34,333 nt of DNA from an uncultured Bacilli bacterium (GTDB taxonomy: Bacteria; Bacillota_I; Bacilli_A; RF39; UBA660): contig CANRBE010000005.1 in the NCBI GenBank assembly GCA_947628785.1, positions 1-34,333 of the forward strand. The letters are read 5' to 3'. Made by a program: the position numbers and the translations under genes. Under the pieces are notes generated by a model, which was not told where the DNA came from, ran no database searches, and was given only the letters and a program-made list of their open reading frames with translations. How positions within the stretch are numbered: the first letter of the stretch is position 1; each line of letters starts with the position of its first letter. Below, piece after piece: positions 26,168 through 34,333 of the stretch.

Positions 26168-27004
26168 CATCCACCTAGCATATATACCACATGGTAAAAT
26201 TAAATCACTGTTTTTTATTGGTAATCCTATTTCATCAGCTTCAACAATTCCATCTTTTAACTTAGTTTTTAAAATGTTAGCTATAGCTGTTGCCGATATA
26301 CCAGTTGTATAAGAATTAATTTGGAAAAACAAAGGGTCATCACTTAATATTTGAACACAAGCTTCTACTAATTCATTAATAGAATCTTCAAATTTCCATA
26401 CTTCTCCTTTAGAACCTCGACCATATGATGGTGGGTCCATTATAATGACATCATATTTATTTCCTCTCCTGTTTTCTCTTTTTACAAATTTTAAACAATC
26501 ATCGACAATAAAACGTATTTTACTATCTTCTAAATTACATAGGTGCATATTTTCTTTGGCCCAGTTAATCATTCCTTTAGAAGCATCAACATGAACAACT
26601 AAACTTGCTTTGGCTTTTGCGCAAGCCATAGTAGCTCCCCCAGTATAAGCAAATAAATTAAGTACTTTAATAGGACGATTTGCTTTTTTTATTTTATCCA
26701 TCATAAAATCCCAGTTATAAGCTTGTTCGGGAAATAAACCCATATGTTTAAAATTCGTCGGAGCTATTTTAAATGTCAAGTCTTTATACTTGATAGTTGT
26801 GTTTATTTCTTTTTTAAACTCCCAACTTCCCCCACCTTTATTAGAGCGATGATATATCGCATCTAATTTAGGATTATCACTATCAACTTGCCATATAGCT
26901 TGTGGGTCAGGTCTTTTTACGATATACCCATTCCAACATTCTATTTTTTCACCATTTCCTGCTTTAATTATTTCATATTGTTTCCAATCTCTAGCTAGTT
27001 TCAT
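26153..27004 (-). CDS. Class I SAM-dependent methyltransferase, RlmI-like rRNA methyltransferase
   Basis: VLNLFAYTGGATMACAKAKASLVVHVDASKGMINWAKEN; VIIMDPPSYGRGSKGEVWKFE. Confidence 0.85.
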   Translation of the reverse strand: MKLARDWKQYEIIKAGNGEKIECWNGYIVKRPDPQAIWQVDSDNPKLDAIYHRSNKGGGSWEFKKEINTTIKYKDLTFKIAPTNFKHMGLFPEQAYNWDFMMDKIKKANRPIKVLNLFAYTGGATMACAKAKASLVVHVDASKGMINWAKENMHLCNLEDSKIRFIVDDCLKFVKRENRRGNKYDVIIMDPPSYGRGSKGEVWKFEDSINELVEACVQILSDDPLFFQINSYTTGISATAIANILKTKLKDGIVEADEIGLPIKNSDLILPCGIYARWMKKGE

Positions 27005-27081
27005 TTTTTTCTCCTTTTATTTTAATAAAATAATGAATGTATACCTACAATAAGTTGAATATACATTTTATTAACATTAAG

Positions 27082-27101
27082 AAAAAAGTCCATCAGGACT
27101 T
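27082..27101 (-). terminator. Rho-independent terminator
   Basis: Minus AAGTCC-TGAT-GGACTT followed by Ts. Confidence 0.75.
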
Positions 27102-27786
27102 ATTTTGTTTTACCATTTAAAAGTTCTGGCAAATCTAAACCATTTTTAACTCTTTGAAAATAAGAATATACTACATTAATATCACAGTTATTTGTATAGC
27201 TTTCATATGGTTCTCCACCTTTTTCTAAACGAATGTTTAAAACATATTTTTCCTTATCATCTTCTTCTAATGTCTCAATAATAGGTAACTTTTTTAAAAG
27301 TTTTGAAGTAGCTGATATTTCAAAATCAGGTAAAATATGTAAATTTTTCATTTGTTTATCACTTCTTATAGCATCAAAAGTTATTAAATAATCATTATCC
27401 GCCAAAAAATCTAAAGTTTTGTTGTCATAGCATTTCAAATTAATATTTCCCTTTTTGTAATCGTATTTTTCAATTGTTATATTATCTTTATCTAAATTAA
27501 ATATTTTAACATAATCATCATCGATAGCTAATCTTTTGTAACATTCTTGCCTTTCACCTACAGGTTCAATCACTAGAATTTTTTTAGCTGGATTAACTTT
27601 ATCTTCAACAATCTCTACTTCATATTCTTGTCCATTAAAAGCATCCATAAGAATTGGTTTCTTAGTGGGAATAAATGTTTCAGCATTATAGTGATATACT
27701 TGTTTTAGTATATCTTTATTCATTTGGATACTATTAAAAAATTCTTGATATTCATTCCAAAAACTTTCAAAATAATCAAACCTCAT
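27100..27786 (-). CDS. Hypothetical protein
   Basis: 228 aa; SD AGGGAGG upstream; extended -10 TGTTATAAT further upstream; no family recognised. Confidence 0.6.
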   Translation of the reverse strand: MRFDYFESFWNEYQEFFNSIQMNKDILKQVYHYNAETFIPTKKPILMDAFNGQEYEVEIVEDKVNPAKKILVIEPVGERQECYKRLAIDDDYVKIFNLDKDNITIEKYDYKKGNINLKCYDNKTLDFLADNDYLITFDAIRSDKQMKNLHILPDFEISATSKLLKKLPIIETLEEDDKEKYVLNIRLEKGGEPYESYTNNCDINVVYSYFQRVKNGLDLPELLNGKTK

Positions 27787-27857
27787 TGTTTACCTCCCTA
27801 TATTTTCTATAAATTTATTTTATCATATTATAACAAAAGTGTAAACAATTATTAAAT

Positions 27858-27883
27858 AAAACCATTGAATTGACAATGGTTTT
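27858..27883 (-). terminator. Rho-independent terminator after rpsI
   Basis: Minus AAAACCATTG-TCAATT-CAATGGTTTT, 10-bp perfect stem. Confidence 0.75.
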
Positions 27884-27893
27884 AACAAATTTA

Positions 27894-28313
27894 CTATCTT
27901 TTTGAAAATTGTGGAGCACGACGAGCAGCTTTTAATCCTGGTTTTTTACGTTCTTTACTACGCGCATCTCTAGTTATGAAACCAGCTCTTTTTAATATTT
28001 TACGAAAACTAGTTTCACTATTTGGGTCATTAACACTATCATATTCTAATAATGCTCTAGCAATACCTAAACGGATAGCTCCTGTTTGTCCAGTAAAACC
28101 TCCACCTTTTACATTTACGGTTATGTCAAATGTTTCTTCAGTATTTGTTGCTACTAAAGGTTGTTTTAAATCCATTACATTAGTGGCATATGGAAAAAAG
28201 TCATTAACATCTACTCCGTTTACAGTAATACTACCTTTACCAGGCACCATTCTAACTTGAGCTACAGATGATTTTCTTCTTCCTGTTCCACAGTATACTT
28301 TTTTTTCTGCCAT
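27894..28313 (-). CDS. rpsI: 30S ribosomal protein S9
   Basis: [25 protein letters not shown]...[28 protein letters not shown]. Confidence 0.98.
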   Translation of the reverse strand: MAEKKVYCGTGRRKSSVAQVRMVPGKGSITVNGVDVNDFFPYATNVMDLKQPLVATNTEETFDITVNVKGGGFTGQTGAIRLGIARALLEYDSVNDPNSETSFRKILKRAGFITRDARSKERKKPGLKAARRAPQFSKR

Positions 28314-28322
28314 ATAAACCTC

Positions 28323-28757
28323 CTAGTCTACCTTCAACTCAACAGGTTGTTGAGCCTTATGTGGATGTTCTTCACCCGCATAAACAAATAATTTTTTATA
28401 CATTTGACGTCCTAGTCTTCCTTTTGGAAGCATTCCTTTGATAGCTCTTTCCATCATTTCTTCTGGATATTGTTCTTTCATTACCCTAGCAGTTCTTTCT
28501 CTTAATCCACCAGTGTAACCACTATGATTGTAGTAAATTTTTTTATCTAATTTAGCTCCAGTTAAGTTTACTTGTGAAGCATTTACTACAATAACGAAGT
28601 CACCACAATCAACATGAGGTGTGTAAGTTGGTTTGTGTTTACCACGTAAAATAGTTGCCACCTTAGAAGCTACCCGTCCTAAGTTTTTACCTTTAGCATC
28701 TACTACATACCAATTACGTTTTACTTCTTCTTTTTTTTGCATGTAAGTATCTTTCAT
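28323..28757 (-). CDS. rplM: 50S ribosomal protein L13
   Basis: [46 protein letters not shown]...[31 protein letters not shown]. Confidence 0.98.
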   Translation of the reverse strand: MKDTYMQKKEEVKRNWYVVDAKGKNLGRVASKVATILRGKHKPTYTPHVDCGDFVIVVNASQVNLTGAKLDKKIYYNHSGYTGGLRERTARVMKEQYPEEMMERAIKGMLPKGRLGRQMYKKLFVYAGEEHPHKAQQPVELKVD

Positions 28758-28785
28758 ATTTTTTTCCCTTCCTTATTTAATATAT

Positions 28786-28810
28786 GAGTTATTGGTCCCA
28801 ACAATAACTC
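28786..28810 (-). promoter_or_regulatory. Leader hairpin of rplM-rpsI, candidate L13 leader
   Basis: Minus GAGTTATTG-TTGGGAC-CAATAACTC, 9-bp perfect stem between promoter and SD of rplM. Confidence 0.5.
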
Positions 28811-28835
28811 TGGGGATTTCAATGTACCAATTTAG

Positions 28836-28864
28836 ATTATATAAAAAAGTATTAGAAAAGTCAA
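28836..28864 (-). promoter_or_regulatory. Sigma-A promoter of rplM-rpsI
   Basis: Minus TTGACT - 17 nt - TATAAT. Confidence 0.8.
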
Positions 28865-28904
28865 TAGTTTTGTTGGTTGTTTTTTCTTTAAAAATAAAGT
28901 ATTT

Positions 28905-29297
28905 TTATACTGTTGTTGGAGCTAAAAATGAAAAGTAAGGAATATTTCTTATAACTCCATAAATAACAACTATTATAAGCATCAGCCATAAAATTTTTTT
29001 GGGATAATGATTTATTAAGATATCTTTTTTTTGATAAAGATAGATATATAATTGATAAATCAAATATGGTAATAGTATTGGTAGTAAAATAAATATTAAA
29101 GGATTATATCTAAAAGCTTGATAAAAATCTAACTTTAAAAGAGATAAAAACATTCTAGTTATTCCACAACCTGGACAATATCTTTTAGTTATTAATAAAA
29201 TAGGACATGGAATTAAAATATTAAAATGAATGCTTAGATAAACAACTATTAAAAAAACAAAAAGGATTATCATCCTTTTTTTACTAGGCCATTTCAT
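28905..29297 (-). CDS. DUF2752 family membrane protein
   Basis: CPILLITKRYCPGCGITRMFLSLLKLDFYQAFRYNPLIFILLP. Confidence 0.85.
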   Translation of the reverse strand: MKWPSKKRMIILFVFLIVVYLSIHFNILIPCPILLITKRYCPGCGITRMFLSLLKLDFYQAFRYNPLIFILLPILLPYLIYQLYIYLYQKKDILINHYPKKILWLMLIIVVIYGVIRNIPYFSFLAPTTV

Positions 29298-29622
29298 TTA
29301 AATCTGATTGCATTAACGCAACGTTAATAATACTCCATCCTAAAAGAGATAAAATTAAATATAAAATAGAGTTATCACTAGCATTCAATCCTCTAGCAAG
29401 TTTTGCTTCATAAATTTGTTTTCCCATTTTATAGTTCCAATAAATAGCAAATATTCCACAAGTTATAATACTAAGTAATATTGCCATTCCTGGAGTTATT
29501 TCTGATTTGTTAGAAACCACATTAGTACTTTCCGTAATATCATACATCCAAACATAGAAATAAATTCCACAAGTTATGAATGATAAAATAATACAGACAG
29601 CAATATTTTTTTGTTTTACCAT
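29284..29622 (-). CDS. DUF4234-like membrane protein
   Basis: CIILSFITCGIYFYVWMYDITES; second SIITCGIFAIYWNYKMG repeat-like TM. Confidence 0.75.
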   Translation of the reverse strand: MVKQKNIAVCIILSFITCGIYFYVWMYDITESTNVVSNKSEITPGMAILLSIITCGIFAIYWNYKMGKQIYEAKLARGLNASDNSILYLILSLLGWSIINVALMQSDLNEMA

Positions 29623-29624
29623 AC

Positions 29625-30074
29625 TTAATTCTCCTTACTTAAATATTTTTTCTTTTCTTCCATCATATATGAAGTGATAGATGATTCTATTTCTGATAAA
29701 GCTGATGGTTGAATATTTGAAAATTTCATCACTTCTTTTACAGTGTCAATATAAACTTGTCCCCAAATTATTTTTTTAACAACCTCTAAATCGTTAAACA
29801 TATCTGGAGTAACTGATGTCATGTAATATCCAAACAATAATCTTTTTTGCCCAATTATTATTCTTCTACTTGTTAAACAAACTACACAAGTATTGATAAA
29901 ATTCCATGAAATATCATTTCGTTGGGCACAAAAAGTATATAATACTTCTTCTCCTGGATTTAAGTGTTTGGCTATTACCTTACAGTGGTGTTTAATTCGC
30001 CAGGCAATACTTAAATGATATTTCTTTTTAAAATTTTTAGCTTGTTGATATATTATTTGATATTGTTCGTCCAT
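29625..30074 (-). CDS. Bacterial PH-domain-like protein
   Basis: LNPGEEVLYTFCAQRNDISWNFINTCVVCLTSRRIIIGQKRLLFGYYMTSVTPDMF. Start placed at MDEQYQIIYQQAK; ORF track starts at 30086. Confidence 0.6.
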   Translation of the reverse strand: MDEQYQIIYQQAKNFKKKYHLSIAWRIKHHCKVIAKHLNPGEEVLYTFCAQRNDISWNFINTCVVCLTSRRIIIGQKRLLFGYYMTSVTPDMFNDLEVVKKIIWGQVYIDTVKEVMKFSNIQPSALSEIESSITSYMMEEKKKYLSKEN

Positions 30075-30314
30075 ACTAATCACCACCTTTATTATAACAT
30101 GGGTTTTTAATATTTCAAAACTTTTTTAAAAATTAACTTTAATTATTAAAAAAATTGTTTTTTAAATATTATATTATAACAATATTTTATTAAAACAAAT
30201 GATAAAACTTTCTTTATACAATATTTTTTGAAACATTTTTTAATTAGATTAACAGTAATCGACATTTTTTGCACATTTTATATATATAATATTCTCTTAC
30301 GAAAGGAGGATAAT

Positions 30315-30593
30315 ATGAAAAAAAGACAAGTAAATGATTCTGACATAATTCCAATTCCACTTTCAGATGGTAATATATTTAGACACTTGTTTATTAAAAA
30401 TCCTGATATTTTAGGAGACTTTTTAAATTCTGTATTAGATTTACAAATAGCGAATATTAAAAAAATAGAAATACCAAATAGTAAAATAATATTTAATAAT
30501 ATTACTAAAAAAAATACTGATTTAATAATGTCTGTTGTCTTAAATAAGATTTATCATATTGAAATAGAAGTACATAATAATTTCTATTATTGA
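30315..30593 (+). pseudogene. N-terminal fragment of an Rpn/PD-(D/E)XK nuclease family transposase
   Basis: SD AAGGAGG; DGNIFRHLFIKNPDILGDFLNSVLDLQI...TDLIMSVVLNKIYHIEIEVHNN then stop; full family members are much longer. Confidence 0.55.
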
Positions 30594-30643
30594 ATTTATT
30601 TGTTTGACAAAAAAATTCTATTTAATAGTGATCTTATGGTCAT

Positions 30644-30964
30644 TTAATTATTATTTCGTTTATAAATATTCCTAACTTTTCTTAAAACTTTTTCATTAGT
30701 TAATATTTTATTTCCACCTTCAATTACTGAATCCATAGGATTTTGTGAAGTATTTAAAGGATAATCAAATGGTTCTTCTACGTGATATTCTTGACATTGT
30801 CTTTCAATTTCAGAAATTGGAAGATTTAATATAGTATCTTCTTTTTTTAAATTATGTTCATTATGAGTTTTAAATAAATCATTTTTTAAATCGGTATAAG
30901 TAGTACCATTCATCTTCTTTTTTTGAGTATCATTTTCTGTTAATTCTATTATATTTAATGTCAT
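30644..30964 (-). CDS. Hypothetical protein
   Basis: 106 aa with SD AAAGGA upstream; no recognised family. Confidence 0.4.
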   Translation of the reverse strand: MTLNIIELTENDTQKKKMNGTTYTDLKNDLFKTHNEHNLKKEDTILNLPISEIERQCQEYHVEEPFDYPLNTSQNPMDSVIEGGNKILTNEKVLRKVRNIYKRNNN

Positions 30965-31347
30965 AATTAAATTTTCCTTTCTTTTTAATTAATTTTTATA
31001 TACTTAATATTTTACTATACTTTGTATATTTTTTAAATATATTATGAAGTTTTATTTTACTATGTTTTATAAACATTATTTGTATTCTTTTAATATTTTA
31101 TTTTTTGTTTATTATTTTGTTTAACTTATTAAAATATCATTATGCTTTTATTATATAGTTTTATTTTTAAAACTTTGCTATAAAAATTAGAAAACTTTAG
31201 AAATACTTAGTTAAAATTATGGTAAAATATTGTAAAAGATTGATATTTATATATCAAATTATTATGATAGGAAATTGTAGATATCTTCTGCAATTGCTCT
31301 AATTAAAAATTTATTCTTTATAAAATAATAATTAAGGTGATACAATT

Positions 31348-32406
31348 ATGAAAAAATATATAATTTTTGAAAATAATTTAGAAATTAATAATAACCAAAT
31401 TAAATCATGGGCCCCAATTAAAAGTAATAAAAGACCCAATGGATTTTATACTTGGCATATTTTAAAAGAAATAAAAAAAGACGATATAATATATTTTATA
31501 ACTAACACAAAATTACTTGCTAAAGGCAAGGCTTTAAATGATGGTTGTAAATGCAATTTTAATCTTATGTATTTAAATGAATTAAAAAGTAATCCTGATT
31601 GGAGTAATGAAGGATTTGGTGTTGTCAGTGAAGTAATCGACGATTATAGTGCCATTAACATAAATATAAATGAAAAATTAGCTGAAATTCCTAATTTAGA
31701 TAAAAATATGATAAAACCATTTGAAATTTGGAATAATGATAATATAAGAGCTCACACTGGTGGTTATTGTTATGAACTATCTTCAAGTTTAGAAAATATT
31801 TTTATAAATATCTTAAATAATTATGAAGAAAAAGTAAAAGAAATTAAATTAAACGATAATAAATTTAAATATAATCCTATTACATTAGATAAGTTAACCA
31901 AATATTCTGGCACTGATGAAATTAATGATAAAAAAAATAAAAAAGGGAAACTAGCTGAAAATAAAGTGTTAAGCTATTTCTCCCAATATTATAATGTTGA
32001 AGATATTTCTAATAATCCTTCAACTCCTCCAGCTGATTTAAAAATAACTATAAACAATAAAGAATACTTTTTTGAAATTAAAAATATTTCTAATCAAGTA
32101 TACAACAATTATTTTTTTATATCCGACAGTGAATTAGCATATTTATGTTCAAAACATTCTCGTTTATGTCTTTACTTTAATGGTAATATATATTTATCTA
32201 AATGTGGATGTTATAAATCTTTTTTTGAAAATATCAAGGATAATTTTAATGCCATAAGAGAAAATGTTATCTTAAATTTTGATGGTATGTATCAAGTTGA
32301 AAATATTAGTATTTTAGTAAATAACGAAATAATTGAAAAAAATTTTATACATATTAATCCATTAAATATTAAAGAATTAACTGATGAAATTACCAAAGAT
32401 ATATAA
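31348..32406 (+). CDS. EVE/PUA-like + DUF3883-like PD-(D/E)XK nuclease, candidate modification-dependent restriction enzyme
   Basis: N-terminal SWAPIKSNKRPNGFYTWHILKEIKKDDIIYFITNTKLLAKGKAL; C-terminal KKGKLAENKVLSYFSQYY...ADLKITINNKEYFFEIKNIS...FFISDSELAYL; SD AAGGTGAT. Confidence 0.6.
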   Translation: MKKYIIFENNLEINNNQIKSWAPIKSNKRPNGFYTWHILKEIKKDDIIYFITNTKLLAKGKALNDGCKCNFNLMYLNELKSNPDWSNEGFGVVSEVIDDYSAINININEKLAEIPNLDKNMIKPFEIWNNDNIRAHTGGYCYELSSSLENIFINILNNYEEKVKEIKLNDNKFKYNPITLDKLTKYSGTDEINDKKNKKGKLAENKVLSYFSQYYNVEDISNNPSTPPADLKITINNKEYFFEIKNISNQVYNNYFFISDSELAYLCSKHSRLCLYFNGNIYLSKCGCYKSFFENIKDNFNAIRENVILNFDGMYQVENISILVNNEIIEKNFIHINPLNIKELTDEITKDI

Positions 32407-32728
32407 TATAAACTATTTATTTAAAGAAATATCATAACTATTATCTATTAAACTATATATTTTTTCTGGATTAATATTGCCTATTGTTTAATAGTAATCA
32501 AATTATTTTTATGTGATATCCTTTAATTTTTTTATTATCAACAATATTTTTAATATTCTCTTTAGGATAGATTAATTTTTTTGTTTACTTTTACAGTTTA
32601 CCTTTTCTGCTTCGAATCTGTATTCATACAGATTATTTCTTTTACGTATGTTTATTATATTATTTCTTCTTTCTAAAAACATTTTACATCAAAAAAATAT
32701 TAACAATTACTGTCAATACTTTTAAATG

Positions 32729-33799
32729 TTACTTGCTTTTAATATTTCTATTTCTATACTTATTATATAAATTATATACAAATTCATAATAATCTTCTTT
32801 ATGTGAATTATATGTGCTTATAATTTTGTTTGCTATATTGTATGCATTTTCATAATCTTCTTTTGTAATTAAACCATGTTCACATGCTTCTTTTAATTCA
32901 TCTTCATCCATTATTACTGGTTCATGTCCATTAGGTATACAAACATCTAATTTCATATCAACAAAATATGGATTTTCTGGGTTACTAAAATCATTGGTTC
33001 TAGTTATATCAAAATAACTTTCTATTAAATTATCTTGATTATCAAACATAACAGTTAGCCACCAATTTTCTCCTTTAGGAGCAAATATTAAATTCTTATA
33101 GTTATTATCCGCTATAGTGACTTTACCAATTGGTGAATTTACTGATAAGGGAGATTCAACTTTTTGCATATCTAAAAAACATACTTTACCTTCAAATAGC
33201 TCTTTTTTTGCATCTTCAACTATGACTTCTTTTTGAGTAATTCTTTTCCAATCATCTCTTCTTAAGTCCCTAAAACCAAAAGTAATATGATTATCTTTCA
33301 ATTTTATTCTAGTTAAATATTCTTCTTTGGTTTCACCAACTATAAAAGCTCCACAACCTAACTGTACTCTTAACGAAGCAGGATTATCTTTGTGAACGGA
33401 TAAATATATTTCATCATCATTTATTATTTCTTTACATTTTTCAATTGCTAAAACTAATCCTTTTTTAGCATAGCCTTTTCCTCTATATTTAGGTAATATT
33501 CCATATCCTATATGTCCTGCACCTTTTTTTAAAAAATCATTTAAATAATGTCTTATTTTGAATAATCCGACTATCTTATCATCATCCCACAAAAAGAAGT
33601 ACGTATCTGGAACATATCCATCAGGTAAATCTAACCCTTCAGAATTCTTTAATAATTTAGGAATTATTTCATTTACAAATTCTTCTTTTGTAACATCATG
33701 ATATTTATTTTCAAATCCATTTTCCTGCGCTGGCATGGACTTTATTGATTTATATTCTTCCTCAATATCTTCAAAATTTATCTTTTTCAAATAAAGCAT
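32729..33799 (-). CDS. GNAT N-acetyltransferase fused to DUF402 (FomD-like) domain
   Basis: GNAT: HIGYGILPKYRGKGYAKKGLVLAIEKC...LSVHKDNPASLRVQLGCGAF. DUF402: NWWLTVMFDNQDNLIESYFDITR...YFVDMKLDVCIPNGHEPVIMDEDELKEACEHGLITKEDYENAYNIANKI. Start moved to ATG after AGGAG. Confidence 0.85.
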   Translation of the reverse strand: MLYLKKINFEDIEEEYKSIKSMPAQENGFENKYHDVTKEEFVNEIIPKLLKNSEGLDLPDGYVPDTYFFLWDDDKIVGLFKIRHYLNDFLKKGAGHIGYGILPKYRGKGYAKKGLVLAIEKCKEIINDDEIYLSVHKDNPASLRVQLGCGAFIVGETKEEYLTRIKLKDNHITFGFRDLRRDDWKRITQKEVIVEDAKKELFEGKVCFLDMQKVESPLSVNSPIGKVTIADNNYKNLIFAPKGENWWLTVMFDNQDNLIESYFDITRTNDFSNPENPYFVDMKLDVCIPNGHEPVIMDEDELKEACEHGLITKEDYENAYNIANKIISTYNSHKEDYYEFVYNLYNKYRNRNIKSK

Positions 33800-33831
33800 A
33801 CTATCAACTCCTATAAATATTATACTATTTG

Positions 33832-33871
33832 AAAAAAGGATATTCACATTTAAAATGTTGTCTATATCCTT
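33832..33871 (-). terminator. Rho-independent terminator with compound stem
   Basis: Minus AAGGATAT...ATATCCTTTTTT with an inner ACATTT/AAATGT stem. Confidence 0.6.
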
Positions 33872-33926
33872 ATTTTACTTAGATTTTATCTACATTACAT
33901 GGACAGGTTATCAAACTAGAGCCAAT

Positions 33927-34106
33927 TTAATATTTTTGTAATTTTAATTTCTCCCTTATTTTATAATCATTTCCCGCAACAGTTCTTATATTTTTACCCT
34001 GAATCACAAACTCAATGCCATCTCATAATTATTCTTATTTAAAGTATTTATAGTATTATCATTATTCCAAAAATGAGAAAATTTTCAATATTCTTTTACT
34101 AACTTA
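33927..34106 (-). pseudogene. Decayed coding fragment of unknown family
   Basis: Frame-broken peptides KFSHFWNNDNTINTLNKNNYEM and DGIEFVIQGKNIRTVAGNDYKIREKLKLQKY in different frames. Confidence 0.3.
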
Positions 34107-34120
34107 ATTATATAATTTTT

Positions 34121-34333
34121 TTATTTTTCAATCAACTTATTCTCATTAACTTGTTTTTGTAACAATTCTAAATCCTTAAGACTTTTGTTATCTTTTAATG
34201 CTTTCATTTGTCTTCTTGCTGAATTGTTTAATCTAATAAGTCTTTCTCTTTGAGGAACTTTTTCTTCAATTAATTCTGCATTTGTATTTTGTAAATTATT
34301 TAATATTACTAAATGAAGTAAATCAGTATAATC
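34121..34333 (-). CDS. C-terminus of a KilA-N-like protein, truncated by window end
   Basis: Own translation: DYTDLLHLVILNNLQNTNAELIEEKVPQRERLIRLNNSARRQMKALKDNKSLKDLELLQKQVNENKLIEK then TAA; resembles C-terminal regions of KilA-N domain proteins. Confidence 0.45.
   Translation of the reverse strand, partial: DYTDLLHLVILNNLQNTNAELIEEKVPQRERLIRLNNSARRQMKALKDNKSLKDLELLQKQVNENKLIEK

Noticed and set aside
26121-26312. Plus-strand ORF over the methyltransferase C-terminus
   Set aside because: Spans a bidirectional terminator and is antisense to a conserved gene.
27976-28260. Plus-strand 94-aa ORF opposite rpsI
   Set aside because: Antisense to S9, a classic spurious ORF.
32445-32494. CTATTAAAC...GTTTAATAG inverted repeat
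   Set aside because: 9-bp arms separated by 32 nt in very AT-rich DNA; expected by chance.
1-34333. CRISPR arrays, tRNA or rRNA genes
   Set aside because: No regularly spaced direct repeats or tRNA/rRNA-like sequences were noticed on reading either strand.

Overview
AT-rich window from a low-GC Bacillota or Mycoplasmatota-like bacterium; the lineage is an inference and RF39-like gut bacteria are only a guess. About 25 kb (482-25565), nearly all on the minus strand, encodes two adjacent envelope-spanning machines. A Tad/type IVc pilus module (16785-23240, with two unknown membrane proteins up to 25565) has TadA ATPase, TadB, TadC, a TadZ/CpaE-like protein, a CpaB/RcpC-like SAF protein, an Flp-like pilin and three TadE-like pseudopilins. 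A Gram-positive-type T4SS module (482-14985, plus a VirB2-like gene at 16344) has VirD4, a VirB4 split over two genes, VirB3/PrgI-like, VirB6-like, VirB2-like, VirB8-like and CHAP proteins and a multidomain peptidoglycan hydrolase. No relaxase, integrase, replication gene or prepilin peptidase was recognised inside the locus, and housekeeping genes (rRNA methyltransferase, rpsI, rplM) flank it. That suggests a resident chromosomal machine rather than an ordinary ICE. The strongest structural observations are: a stand-alone paralog of the VirB6 C-terminal domain next to virB6; two VirB2-like proteins, one fused to an exported domain; a near-consensus promoter and a terminator dedicated to the short VirB2-like gene; and a lone opposite-strand gene whose promoter is overlaid by a dyad. 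The right end (30.1-34.3 kb) is an AT-rich accessory region with an EVE-like/PD-(D/E)XK (DUF3883-like) restriction candidate, a GNAT-DUF402 fusion, an Rpn-type fragment and a partial KilA-N-like gene.
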